From Amphibacillus jilinensis Y1 (GTDB lineage: Bacteria > Bacillota > Bacilli > Bacillales > Amphibacillaceae), in the NCBI RefSeq assembly GCF_000306965.1, contig NZ_JH976434.1:1083807-1147806 (forward strand): a DNA stretch of 64,000 nt. Direction: 5' to 3'. Shown in pieces: positions 54,277 to 63,482 of the stretch; position 1 is the first letter of the stretch; each line of letters begins with the position of its first letter. Below the pieces are notes generated by a model. The model searched no databases. It had not been told where the DNA came from and worked only from the letters and a program-made list of their open reading frames with translations. Both the position numbers and the translations under genes were made by a program.

Positions 54277-55893
54277 TTATTCAAAAAACAGTTTGCCTTT
54301 TTTAACATAATACATCCCTGTCATCGATTTCTTAAGTTTCTTCTGAATATTTTTAATTTGCATCGTCGTTTCAGGATACGCTTTATAAATGGCTTGTATC
54401 TCTCCCTCTCCCTTCGTCTCCAAGAAAGAAACAATTACTTGCCTTTGTTTTTCCAACATAAACACTTCTTGACTAAGCTTCTCTTGCACATCGAGATTGT
54501 TTTCATACTCTTTTAAAGCATTAACTTTACCATCAGACTCTTCCTGTAGACTGAAATAGGTTTCATACACTTCTAATTCTCTATTTACTTTCTCTAATTC
54601 AATCAATCGTTTTTTATAGTCTTTCAACAACGCTTCTAATTGTTGTTTTAATTCTAATCGATTAAAGCCTTCAATTTTAATCTCGGTTTCACGTTCATAT
54701 TGATTGCCAATAAAAGCTGATATAACCTGAACCTTTGCTTTGACACTTCCCCCAATTATCTTTCCTTTGTGCTGATCTAAGACAACTTTTTTGGCCATCA
54801 AATCACTTCCGATAGAGTAATATCCAATATTTATTTCATTCCCCGCGACAATTGTACATTCATTGGCATGTTTTATATACACGTTTTGCGCAGCTTCGAT
54901 GTAGGCTGTTCCCTTACCAAATACGCCACCTTGTATATATACATCCCCTTGTCGAGATATAATCTTATCTATTCCACCAATACCCAACGGGTTTAATATC
55001 GAAATATCCTTAGTCGCAGTAACTGAAAAACTATCAGTAACCGTCCCGGTTATCTTGATGCTCCCATCAAATTCAATATTTCCAGTGTCTACGCCAACAT
55101 CCCCCGTAATCACTAACATATCATCAACTTTAATTTTTCCATTTTCAATGACAACCGCTCCATTTTTCTTCGCATATAGCGTAATGGCGCCATTCTCTTT
55201 TACTTCCTTAACAGATTTAGGATCGAACTTAAAAAGAGATTCGTTTCCTTTTTTAGCTGGAAGTATCTCACCAGTAACTGTCCACCCAGGGGTACCCTCT
55301 GTTGCTATAATTTTTTCACCTAGCCAATCGCCTTTAGCTACTTCATCAATAAGGTTCATTTCATAAAAATTAGCCGAATGATCTTCGTTAATTTGTGGTC
55401 TTTTTTCTGAGAGCTCAATATATCTGACCTGTGCACCTTTTCCATCAACCGGCTCAGCACCCCGCGCAATAACGACCTTTTCGTTAAAAGGAAGTTCGTT
55501 TTTAAGAACTTCTGGTAATATACCATCCGTCACTCCTGCTGTTTCCAGTGCTTTTAATATTTCAGATACCATATGTTTGTGATCACATACTTCAATTTCT
55601 TCCTCTAACAAGTTCAACTTTATTGATGCTTCAAGCAAGTCTTTAGAAAGGATCACTTCAATAATAGGCTTAGCTTCTCCAATAACGACTGGCTCATTTG
55701 TGGCATTTTCTATCGCTTGTTTCAGTTGCATAAAGTTAGAAATCTTGATCATAGGAAGTTCTGCTAAGATTGAATTAAAATCGAGCAAATTAAACCCCTG
55801 TTTACTTACCGCTATCAAGACTAAATGCTCCTCTGCCCACAAGCTAAAATATTCATGATCAACTAATTTTCTTTGTGTTTTATTTGTATCCAT
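54277..55893 (-). CDS. FapA-family (DUF342) beta-helix protein
   Basis: The 538-residue protein has an N-terminal FapA domain (about 100-250, with DWLGEKIIATEGTPGWTVTGE). The central part is a repeated beta-strand helix (about 255-410: GDVGVDTGNIEFDG, GTVTDSFSVTATKDISI, QGDVYIQGGVFGKG). A charged coiled coil follows (about 415-500). This is the DUF342/FapA layout, linked in other Firmicutes and proteobacteria to polar or flagellar regulation. It is co-directional with the GAF gene. Confidence 0.85.
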   Translation of the reverse strand: MDTNKTQRKLVDHEYFSLWAEEHLVLIAVSKQGFNLLDFNSILAELPMIKISNFMQLKQAIENATNEPVVIGEAKPIIEVILSKDLLEASIKLNLLEEEIEVCDHKHMVSEILKALETAGVTDGILPEVLKNELPFNEKVVIARGAEPVDGKGAQVRYIELSEKRPQINEDHSANFYEMNLIDEVAKGDWLGEKIIATEGTPGWTVTGEILPAKKGNESLFKFDPKSVKEVKENGAITLYAKKNGAVVIENGKIKVDDMLVITGDVGVDTGNIEFDGSIKITGTVTDSFSVTATKDISILNPLGIGGIDKIISRQGDVYIQGGVFGKGTAYIEAAQNVYIKHANECTIVAGNEINIGYYSIGSDLMAKKVVLDQHKGKIIGGSVKAKVQVISAFIGNQYERETEIKIEGFNRLELKQQLEALLKDYKKRLIELEKVNRELEVYETYFSLQEESDGKVNALKEYENNLDVQEKLSQEVFMLEKQRQVIVSFLETKGEGEIQAIYKAYPETTMQIKNIQKKLKKSMTGMYYVKKGKLFFE

Positions 55894-56129
55894 ATACCCT
55901 ACCCCTTAGTTAGAATACTTTCGCAACATAAGAATAAATGAGTCTTTTGATTTATGACAATAGTTCCGTAATTCTTCTATACCAAGTATAATATGATCAT
56001 TAATAAATTGATATAAATTATTAAAAAAAAGCTGGATTAAGATGCTTTCTATAATGATTTATATATAGATTTGTCACAAAAAAGGTAACTATATACTTAA
56101 CAATGACACAATTTAATAGCAATTATAAA

Positions 56130-56233
56130 TTTTAACATCTCAGAAAAGTGAAACAAACATTTAAAAAGACGTGAAAGTAGGACAAGGGGACATAACAGCT
56201 CGTGAAGCGGGAAGTTTGCGAAATAAGGAGTAG
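56130..56233 (+). pseudogene. Relic of a paralogue of the small basic protein at 60581
   Basis: The plus strand reads GQGDITAREAGSLRNKE before TAG (56231-56233). This is nearly the end of the 60581 product (GQGDITAREAGGLKHKK). Upstream, KDV is preserved, but a TAA interrupts where the intact gene has Glu, and the earlier part (KVKQ region) is out of frame. It is thus a decayed second copy. Confidence 0.75.
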
Positions 56234-56404
56234 ATTGCTCAACTTTAAAAGAGTGGAAGTTCATGTTTCTCACTCCCACCCTACTCACCATATTTTTTTA
56301 TAAAAAGGCTCGCTAAATCAATACGCATGATCTCTACTAACTGTCTAACTAATGAGACTGTTAAATATTTCCAATTTACTAAACGAACCTTCAATCGGGA
56401 CTTT

Positions 56405-56438
56405 AGCGGGCGTTTTACGAAAGGTGATCTATGATAAA
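56405..56438 (+). repeat. Short dispersed repeat, copy 1
   Basis: AGCGGGCGTTTTAC followed after 8 bp by ATCTATGATAAA. The same pair recurs at 58436-58471. It may be the decayed end of an insertion element; no transposase remains. Confidence 0.4.
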
Positions 56439-56461
56439 TGTGATCAAATCTATATCAAATC

Positions 56462-57871
56462 TCATTCAAGAGTAAAAGAAGCTAAACTTGCTCGGCCATT
56501 ACCTGTATAAGTTAAATAAATGGACTGAACACCATCTGGAATAACCACTTCTGATCGATATTCTGTCCATACATTGGTAAACGCAACCGGAATGGTCGTA
56601 AGTGTTTCTCCATCCCAGGATGTTTTTACTTCAAATGCTCCACTACAATAGCCCCTCACCTTAATTGTGATCGCTTTAATACCTTGGCAATCAAAATATT
56701 TAAATCCTGCTGTGGCCGATTCGGTCATGTTGGCAATGTACCCTATCTCTTCGTCTCCATCCTTGCCATCTTGCGTAATTTTAGGAAAGTGAGAATCCAT
56801 CCACAAATCACCTGTGTACATCGCCTCATCATTACAGAACAGATGACACGCAATATAGGCTGGATACTCTCCTCTACCCACAAGTGGACCACCATTAGAA
56901 CCACAGGACGTCATCTCTACTTGAGGAATCGTCCCATCGCTTAGTATCTCAATCGGCTCGACACATCCCTGTCGACTAAAATTAGATCCGTTCGTATGGC
57001 GGTGATAAAAAATGTACCAACTTCCTTTTATATCAACAATACTCCCATGATTATTACCACCATAGTACATCGGCTTTTCAGCAGGCTTATAGATATCAAT
57101 ATGAAGATCGTTATTGCTTACAATCACCCCGCCATAAACAAAACCCTTTGTCGGGTGCTTACTCGTCGCATAGCACAATTCATGCATGACAATGGAGGAA
57201 TAAATAAAGTAGTAAGTATCATCTTTTTTCCTAATTGAAGGTGCTTCAAAAAATTCGTGCCCTTCAAAGCCACTACCTGCACTATAAGGCTGACTTGGCA
57301 TGATAAATACCGGATCCTCTAGTATCGTCAACATATCTGCATCAAGCACTGTCGCCATCGCCCCACTCCTTGATCGATCGCCTGGCCCACAAAATCCCGT
57401 ATAAAGATAGGTTTTATCGCCTTCAGTTAATACACCTGGGTCAAATTGAGGTTCATCACCTTCTCGTTCCCCTAAACGTGTACCATCAGAATAATGAACA
57501 TACCCGTAAAATTCGTATTGCCCAGCAGGTGTATCTGACACCGCCACGGAGACGATTGGAACCTTGTCTAACACATAGTATAAGTAATATCGACCGTCTG
57601 GCCCAACAGTGACATCCGGCGCATAAAGACACATGTTAGCTGCTGTATTCAGTGGATCATCAGTTTTTTTATAGATCACACCTTCATATGTCCAATTTGC
57701 TAAATTATCGATCGGCGCAGACCAGCATACGTAATCATTAAGACAATATGCATGGCCGTTAAAACGATCATGTGAGCCATAAACATAAATACGATCATTA
57801 AAGACATAAGGTTCACCATCAGGAATATACTCCCACGAGGGGAGATAGGGATTAAAACCTTGTTTTTTCAT
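56462..57871 (-). CDS. GH43 glycoside hydrolase with C-terminal CBM6-like domain
   Basis: The 469-residue protein shows the five-bladed GH43 opening IPDGEPYVFNDRIYVYGSHD with the putative catalytic Asp (D18), the CLYAPDV turn and a HEFFEAPSI segment with catalytic Glu. The last 130 residues are a beta-sandwich like CBM6. No signal peptide, so it is intracellular and would act on imported xylo- or arabino-oligosaccharides. A cre-like site lies 140 bp upstream. Exact specificity (xylosidase or arabinofuranosidase) is not decidable. Confidence 0.85.
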   Translation of the reverse strand: MKKQGFNPYLPSWEYIPDGEPYVFNDRIYVYGSHDRFNGHAYCLNDYVCWSAPIDNLANWTYEGVIYKKTDDPLNTAANMCLYAPDVTVGPDGRYYLYYVLDKVPIVSVAVSDTPAGQYEFYGYVHYSDGTRLGEREGDEPQFDPGVLTEGDKTYLYTGFCGPGDRSRSGAMATVLDADMLTILEDPVFIMPSQPYSAGSGFEGHEFFEAPSIRKKDDTYYFIYSSIVMHELCYATSKHPTKGFVYGGVIVSNNDLHIDIYKPAEKPMYYGGNNHGSIVDIKGSWYIFYHRHTNGSNFSRQGCVEPIEILSDGTIPQVEMTSCGSNGGPLVGRGEYPAYIACHLFCNDEAMYTGDLWMDSHFPKITQDGKDGDEEIGYIANMTESATAGFKYFDCQGIKAITIKVRGYCSGAFEVKTSWDGETLTTIPVAFTNVWTEYRSEVVIPDGVQSIYLTYTGNGRASLASFTLE

Positions 57872-58009
57872 TAAAAATGCACCACCCGAATTTTAATTTT
57901 TAATTTTTTTATTGATCATCATTAAACAGCTTTGAATATCCAGCAATGTATTTCGATGTTTCTCTGATAATAACCATTGATTAATTAGTTGTTCTCATGC
58001 CCAGAAAAA

Positions 58010-58023
58010 AGAAAGCGCTATCA
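58010..58023. promoter_or_regulatory. cre-like site before GH43
   Basis: AGAAAGCGCTATCA matches the CcpA consensus closely, 140 bp before the GH43 start. Confidence 0.55.
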
Positions 58024-58435
58024 AACTATGACACAAAGTAACTCGATTAACCACTACCTCCTTCCGTGCTTGTAGTTTTATTTCAAACTGTTTCACTATT
58101 CTTTATGTTATATAGCCTTCTTCTATTGGATTCAAAAATTACCTAGTAATCTTAATTTACAATATAACGGAAATTATTTCAAGATTGTAATGGATGCTTT
58201 TCTATTGCTTGTCTGACTTAAGACAAGCAGATCTTATAGCATTCCAAATCATTCGCATTACTAGACCCAAATCGAAAAAACTTCTTCACTTATAAAATGA
58301 CAAAAAAGCAATAGATTTACGCGCATTAAGCCCATGGCACATTCGTCCGTCGCCCACGGATTGGTCGTTCAGCGAATCAGGACATTAACATCCGTTATCT
58401 CTCCCTAAATAGAATTGCTCAACACCCTATTTTGA

Positions 58436-58471
58436 AGCGGGCATTTTACCTCTAGGGGCATCTATGATAAA
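58436..58471 (+). repeat. Short dispersed repeat, copy 2
   Basis: AGCGGGCATTTTAC and, 10 bp later, ATCTATGATAAA. Matches 56405-56438 with one difference in the first block. Confidence 0.4.
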
Positions 58472-58565
58472 ACTTTTTTTATACCACTCTAAGTATCTCT
58501 ATCCTTTGCAAACCACTCAACCTTTAGTTATCTTGGATACTAACATACTTAGAATCCTTTATAAA

Positions 58566-58597
58566 AAAAGCAAACACCTTTTTTCAGGTGCCTGCTT
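58566..58597 (-). terminator. Terminator of the second GH16 gene
   Basis: AAGCA-AA-CACCT pairs with AGGTG-CC-TGCTT (a two-by-two internal loop). On the reverse strand it is followed by seven T. It is nearly 290 bp after the GH16 stop. Confidence 0.6.
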
Positions 58598-58883
58598 ATT
58601 ATTCAATCGACCAGATATACTTCGAACCTTTTTAAATTTTTCTAATAGCCGAAAGTAATTTCTCGAAACCTCATTATTCCAATGGAAAAGGTCTCATTCA
58701 TCTATATAGCGTTGCCTCACTAACCTCTAGGGTAATCTCGATTTTCAAAGCTTTCAGAAACGCCTCTAGCCACTTTACAGCTTGATGAATAAAGCGATTT
58801 GACATATTGACCATATTGACTAAACATTACTGGTTATGACGTATTACACCATTACAACTTAATCGCAATTGTCCTTTGAAGGA

Positions 58884-60020
58884 CTATTCATTCTTAAACC
58901 AAAACTCACTTAAGTTTGCTCCACCACTAGTAGAAACAATATAAACATCATGAACACCACGCACACTACTATCTAAATTCGGGGTGCCATTCCATTCATA
59001 ACTTGACCAACCTCCCGTCGGTCCGTAGTTAACGGTACCAATTCGCCTGCCGCTCGGACTACCAATTCTTATATCAAAGCTTCCTTGAACAGATGATGCG
59101 TAACTAACCGCAAACGCATTATAACCAGTAGAAAAATTAACATTATTAAACTTGATCCAATTTCCCGGACTGAAAGACCCGACTCCACAATTCCAAGAGG
59201 TCACACCTCTCGAATCATTAAAATCACATGCCCGCAATTGAAAATCCTGCGCTACTCCGGGTTGTTGCCCCCCACTTGTAGTTGGTGTATATCGAACCCA
59301 CTCATAGTAGGCATTTGCATTTTGACCTGAGTAACGCCCCGCCCATTCATCAATACCATAAGTATTCCAAATGTTCATCATTATTTTACTTGGACTACTC
59401 GGTATATTTTCTGTAGCTGTCGCAACTAATCGACCATTAACGTACCATCTAATATAGTTTGGCTGCCAATCAAACGCATAGGTGTTAAAACTTCGAGAAG
59501 CATCAAAACCTAAATCATAAAGAATCTCATTTCCACCAACACCGTTTGTGTAGTAATTAAACTGGACCTTTGTCGTATCGTTCCCTAAAAACTCTATATC
59601 AATCTCATCCCAAGGAGCGCCATTATAGGAAGGGCCAGTATAAGTGAAAAATGAGGAAATTACACCAGATACATTAGACGGCCTCATTGACACTTCATAC
59701 AGTCCATACCCGTAAAAATTATGCGTTGTATATTCGCCACTTTCATAATTATACGGACGTGCATACGCGTCATTTCTACGCAGTGATAATTCTAGTACAC
59801 CACCACTAAAATTCACTCGATTAGCACTCCAATGCGAGCCGAAGAAAGCGTCATCATTTTTCCAGCCATCGGACATTTGCCAATTATGTGAATCATGATT
59901 ATTAAAAGGGGCAAATAAGCTATCTCTTGTCACGGGATTGTTTGCGTAGGTTACTGTAGGTAATGAGAACATGAATAGCGTAAAGATAAATACAATAATG
60001 GTTTTTTTACCTTTAATCAT
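58884..60020 (-). CDS. Secreted GH16 lichenase with C-terminal CBM6-like domain
   Basis: The 378-residue enzyme has a signal peptide (about 1-26), a GH16 lichenase domain (about 35-245) with the catalytic motif WDEIDIEFLG and the conserved EYTTHNFYGYGLYEVSMRP and FNTYAFDWQP blocks, and a C-terminal beta-sandwich (about 258-378) of CBM6 type. It is closely similar to the second GH16 head of the protein at 5211-8603, but lacks a wall anchor and so is free. AGGAG precedes the ATG. A cre box and a shared palindrome lie upstream. Confidence 0.93.
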   Translation of the reverse strand: MIKGKKTIIVFIFTLFMFSLPTVTYANNPVTRDSLFAPFNNHDSHNWQMSDGWKNDDAFFGSHWSANRVNFSGGVLELSLRRNDAYARPYNYESGEYTTHNFYGYGLYEVSMRPSNVSGVISSFFTYTGPSYNGAPWDEIDIEFLGNDTTKVQFNYYTNGVGGNEILYDLGFDASRSFNTYAFDWQPNYIRWYVNGRLVATATENIPSSPSKIMMNIWNTYGIDEWAGRYSGQNANAYYEWVRYTPTTSGGQQPGVAQDFQLRACDFNDSRGVTSWNCGVGSFSPGNWIKFNNVNFSTGYNAFAVSYASSVQGSFDIRIGSPSGRRIGTVNYGPTGGWSSYEWNGTPNLDSSVRGVHDVYIVSTSGGANLSEFWFKNE

Positions 60021-60320
60021 AACGGATCACACTCCTATTTATTTTTTCCTTTTTCACTGTTGTTAATTCTAATTAATTCGTCAAACCAAACTCAATTTAA
60101 TTTCCTTGATCGCACTTCTAAAGTGTTGGCTTCGAAAAAGTTAAGACGAACTCAAATCAGCGATAATCTTTTAAATCATCTTTAGACAGATTAAATGTAA
60201 TTTAGCATCCCCCCCTTAACAGGTATTTGGCTTAAAATTAAGAATGAAGCACTGTCATAATACGGAAACTAACGATGTCGTTTGGTCATCTTTCATATAT
60301 GTGTAGTCTGAAGTTTCATC

Positions 60321-60348
60321 CCATTAGCTAACGCGTGTTAGTTAATGG
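60321..60348. promoter_or_regulatory. 28-bp palindromic operator shared with the large GH16 gene
   Basis: Arms CCATTAGCTAACGC and GTGTTAGTTAATGG form a near-perfect 28-bp palindrome (two mismatched pairs). The core CTAACGCGTGTTAG matches the operator at 8753-8768 (CTAACGCGCGTTAG) at 13 of 14 positions. It lies 300 bp before the GH16 start. Confidence 0.7.
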
Positions 60349-60410
60349 GTAAGAAAGAATAAGAATAGACTTGTAACTGCAGGGGTGTCGTAAAGAAATT
60401 GCCAACATTC

Positions 60411-60459
60411 AGAAAGCGCTTTCATTAATGATATTAAACTATTACACAAAACTTTTCAA
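60411..60459 (-). promoter_or_regulatory. Promoter and cre of the second GH16 gene
   Basis: On the reverse strand TTGAAA (60454-60459) and TAATAT (60431-60436) are 17 bp apart. The cre AGAAAGCGCTTTCA (60411-60424) lies just after the start-site region. Confidence 0.65.
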
Positions 60460-60523
60460 TCCTTTTTTGTAAAATTTTCCGAAATTAAATTGGGGCATGT
60501 GATGCTAGTGTGACAGCTTATAT

Positions 60524-60537
60524 TTAAAGCGCTTTTG
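60524..60537. promoter_or_regulatory. cre-like site before the small-protein gene
   Basis: TTAAAGCGCTTTTG resembles cre and lies 43 bp before the small-protein start. Promoter hexamers are not clear. Confidence 0.4.
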
Positions 60538-60580
60538 CTAATAATATGATGGTATAAAAAATTAGAAATGGAGGGTTTTG

Positions 60581-60724
60581 ATGCAACAACCTAAGAAAAA
60601 TACAAAAAACACAGCTTCCAAAACACACGCTGCAAAAGTAAAGCAAGAGATTGAAAAAGATGTCAATGCAGGACAAGGTGACATAACCGCACGCGAAGCT
60701 GGGGGATTAAAACACAAGAAGTAA
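60581..60724 (+). CDS. Small basic 47-residue protein, SASP-like motif
   Basis: The frame starts after GGAGG and encodes MQQPKKNTKNTASKTHAAKV, then KQEIEKDVNAGQGDITAREA and GGLKHKK. It is highly charged. The segment NAGQGDITAREAGG aligns with the first conserved block of alpha/beta small acid-soluble spore proteins, but the second half of that family is missing. The family call is tentative. A decayed copy lies at 56130-56233, so the protein belongs to a small local family. Confidence 0.65.
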   Translation: MQQPKKNTKNTASKTHAAKVKQEIEKDVNAGQGDITAREAGGLKHKK

Positions 60725-61101
60725 ACAGCAAAGGGAGGAGGTTCGTTAACTTCCCCCTCTACCAACACTCCCACTACATACACGATTCGAGTACACAGCA
60801 TCCAACCTTTTGTTAATATATCCATGATCCCTCACGTGCATCGGCATCTTCAGAACATTTCCTGCCATGGCGGGCTGGACCAGGCGATTGCCGAGCCATT
60901 TTGTAGACATCTTGGTGTTGACCGAACACCCTCAACATGTTGTTTGAGTCGCTGATTAGGTTCATGGTACTGCTTCTCTCGTTTATTTGCCAGGGTATTT
61001 GCTTTGGCTAGCGATGCTTGGTGCACTTCTTCTGTAAGACGTTGTACTATTAAAAACACGGTAGCTATCACTTTAGGATTGGCTACCGCATTCTAATTAT
61101 T
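60725..61101. other. Intergenic region with possible decayed coding sequence
   Basis: A reverse-strand frame at 60850-61071 encodes a Lys/Gln-rich 73-mer without ribosome site, perhaps a relic. A hairpin GGTAGC/GCTACC at about 61060-61086 probably ends the immunity gene transcript. Confidence 0.4.
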
Positions 61102-61443
61102 TTATTCTTTATAAGCTTCCTCAAATGCTTCCAAAAACTTATCTGGTAGCTTTAATTTACAGTAATTATCTAATTTACCCAAATAAATATTGAGTTGCTC
61201 TCTATCATTATCAATAATTAGTCTCTCCCCAAATACGTTTAAAACTTTGTGCTCTGAGTTTACTATTATCCCCATACCAATTGTATGGGTTCGTTCTTCG
61301 ATAATACATTTAATTACAAAAGTATCATACAATACAAAGGACAATTCTTCTTTTTCAACATTAATCTTCGGACTAGTGAACTTATATCCAAAATAATTTT
61401 GTAAAATAACATATAAATCATTAATACTTATCGGTTTATCCAT
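61102..61443 (-). CDS. Probable immunity protein for the LXG toxin
   Basis: The 113-residue protein starts after AGAGGG, 14 bp downstream of the toxin gene. It is acidic, with a mixed alpha/beta pattern and no signal peptide or membrane helix. No known family is recognised. Position right after a polymorphic toxin gene is the reason for the call. Confidence 0.65.
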   Translation of the reverse strand: MDKPISINDLYVILQNYFGYKFTSPKINVEKEELSFVLYDTFVIKCIIEERTHTIGMGIIVNSEHKVLNVFGERLIIDNDREQLNIYLGKLDNYCKLKLPDKFLEAFEEAYKE

Positions 61444-61457
61444 AGAATCATACCCTC

Positions 61458-63089
61458 TTATTGTAATATTGGTTTTGCAAGCATATTTACTTCATCAAAA
61501 AAATAACCATTTCTCTGCAAATATTCTAATTCTTGCCCTAAAAAACCGAAATCATCTACAGGATTATGAGAAAAATGAATGGTTTTACGGGCATTGATCG
61601 CATCATCTAAAAATGCTTCATTATACAACTTAAACATTTCATTATCTGTTAAGCCTTGGGACTTCTTAACTTCTCCCCATTGTGCACCTAAATCAAAATA
61701 AGTATGGTCTTTTCCAGCACGTGTTATATAACTTGTTTGTCCACCACCATCATATTTACCTAACATCACTTTATTTGCATCCGCATTTTTAACACTCGTT
61801 TCGTATACTTCAGTGTATGCTTTAAAATCAATTTTTTTTGCTTGACTAGGTAATCCAGTTAGTTTTTTGGGTTTAAACGCATTGTTTATCCCTTTCAACA
61901 TATCAGGTGCAAACGGAGCAGCAAATAATGTTGAACCTAAAACACCTTGAGCAAGACTCGCACTGCGCTGTTCGGCTGTTAATTCATTACCAAAAACATC
62001 TTTGCCAGTGATATATTCTGAGAAACCATTGGCGGCAGCTAAACCGTAAAGTCCCATCTCTGCCTTTTGAATTGTCGAAAATGCATTGGCTGTTTTGTAG
62101 ATATCTAAGCTTGTATTAACCGCTTTGACGCCTTTGGTCGTCGCGTAGATGTCTTTGCCACCTTTGATCGCTTTGCCTGCCCAACCGACAAACGGAATAA
62201 AGCCAGCAGCGGCTAGACCCGCATAAGCGATCCGCTGCCCGGCGGTGTATTCGACGCCAGTAACTGGATCGACCCCTGTAGTGGCGCGAATGGAGTCATA
62301 ATAGCCGGTCGCTTCACCAACAAAGGTTTTGGTTCCATCCCAGAGGACTTCGTACCACTCACGGTTCTGTAGTTCTCTTGCATGGGCTTGTTCTTGTTTA
62401 TGAGCGAGATACTCAGCCGTATAAGCTTCGGCATCCTCAATATTTTTGTAAACATCGCTACTGTGATAAGCATTAGCGTCAAAATGTATCGTTGACGCAT
62501 CGCCACCTTGCATGGTTGCTCTCAAGAGCTCGTCAAATAATTCCATTAAGAAACTTTGTTCCGGTAAAGAGGCGTGATATTCTTCACTTAATAAAGCATC
62601 GATATCATCAATCGCCTCAATCGTTTCTACCCGCTTCTGATGCAAGTCGCTCATCTGCTGATCAAATTGATCTCTTGAAAACGGACGTAGGGTCATGATA
62701 TCTTCGATGTCACTAAAGATCTGTTCTAATGTTTGTTGTTGATCACTGACCATTTCATCTGCCTGGACTTCACGCTGGACAAGGTCTTCACTTAAAAACT
62801 GGCTATCTACCTTTGTTTGACCGCTTAATTCAAAGTCAGATAAGGTACCTGATACCCCCTCGAAAAAAGCAATTTGATGATCGATAAAACGATACCAAGC
62901 ATCAATCACATCCATTTGCCCTTGATAGAAACCTTTAATCGCTTCAGCCCCTCGCCCTTCAAAGCGATCTAAGCCGATGATTTCTTCGAAAGATTGGCGA
63001 AGTTGTTCAAATTGGTCTCGATACTCTTGGTAATGCTTGACTCGTGCTTCCATTGTATCACGTAATCGCTCTGCATTTAATTGTTTCAT
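61458..63089 (-). CDS. LXG-domain polymorphic toxin
   Basis: The 543-residue protein is started at the ATG at 63089, after GAGG. Residues 1-205 form the helical LXG delivery domain used by type VII secretion. A middle segment (about 245-310) has the pretoxin pattern GVDPVTGVEYTAGQRIAYAG with glycine-rich hydrophobic helices. The C-terminal 120 residues (about 420-543) form a distinct toxin domain with HTYFDLGAQW, NEAFLDDAI and KTIHFSHNP motifs. The toxin class is unknown to me; conserved polar residues suggest an enzyme. The next gene is its probable immunity. Confidence 0.87.
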   Translation of the reverse strand: MKQLNAERLRDTMEARVKHYQEYRDQFEQLRQSFEEIIGLDRFEGRGAEAIKGFYQGQMDVIDAWYRFIDHQIAFFEGVSGTLSDFELSGQTKVDSQFLSEDLVQREVQADEMVSDQQQTLEQIFSDIEDIMTLRPFSRDQFDQQMSDLHQKRVETIEAIDDIDALLSEEYHASLPEQSFLMELFDELLRATMQGGDASTIHFDANAYHSSDVYKNIEDAEAYTAEYLAHKQEQAHARELQNREWYEVLWDGTKTFVGEATGYYDSIRATTGVDPVTGVEYTAGQRIAYAGLAAAGFIPFVGWAGKAIKGGKDIYATTKGVKAVNTSLDIYKTANAFSTIQKAEMGLYGLAAANGFSEYITGKDVFGNELTAEQRSASLAQGVLGSTLFAAPFAPDMLKGINNAFKPKKLTGLPSQAKKIDFKAYTEVYETSVKNADANKVMLGKYDGGGQTSYITRAGKDHTYFDLGAQWGEVKKSQGLTDNEMFKLYNEAFLDDAINARKTIHFSHNPVDDFGFLGQELEYLQRNGYFFDEVNMLAKPILQ

Positions 63090-63482
63090 CGGACATAGCC
63101 TCACTTAGAAAAGATAAAAATGATCTATTATTTGATCAGTGGTGATCATTTTTCCTACCTTCTTCATTTAGTCTGTTACGCGTCGTTATTGATCAGCGGA
63201 GCTAACCAAGCTGATTTAACTGTAATAACCGTTCATAAATCAATACTAATTGAAGTGTTTTTTACCGTAAATAGGAAAAATGCTTTGTTTTTTAGCCACT
63301 TATTCTAATGTGAGTTTTTTTTCTCAGACCTTAGGAACTAGTTTTTAAGGGTTTAACTAACTATATTTATAATGCTTAATTATTCGCCTTTGTAATTTAC
63401 TGGATTTGCTTAAGTTTATTTTCTATTTTCATTAATATTAGTTTACTCCAGTTGTGAGTGATTTAAATGTTAATTTGTGTTG
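63090..63482. other. Intergenic region with a terminator
   Basis: AAAAATGATC (63116-63125) and GATCATTTTT (63144-63153) form a perfect 10-bp stem with T residues on the reverse strand. It ends the transcript of the gene at 63483 or guards the toxin gene. No other element is recognised. Confidence 0.6.

Larger units (their letters stand above)
55894..56461. other. Intergenic region with a gene relic and a repeat element
   Basis: Holds the relic at 56130-56233 and the short repeat at 56405-56438. No intact gene is seen. The nearest promoters are not evident. Confidence 0.5.
57872..58883. other. 1-kb intergenic region between GH43 and the second GH16 gene
   Basis: A cre-like site (58010-58023), a repeat copy (58436-58471) and a terminator (58566-58597) are found. 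The frame at 58464-58658 overlaps the repeat and terminator and is not credible. Much of the rest looks like decayed sequence. Confidence 0.5.
60021..60580. other. Control region between the second GH16 gene and the small-protein gene
   Basis: Holds two cre sites, one promoter and a large palindrome described below. No gene is seen. Confidence 0.6.

Noticed and set aside
58464-58658. Plus-strand frame of 64 codons
   Set aside because: It spans the repeat and terminator and has no ribosome site.
60850-61071. Reverse frame of 73 codons
   Set aside because: No start signal or known family; perhaps a relic, not supported as a gene.
63120-63308. Plus-strand frame of 62 codons
   Set aside because: It begins inside a perfect terminator stem and looks like chance.
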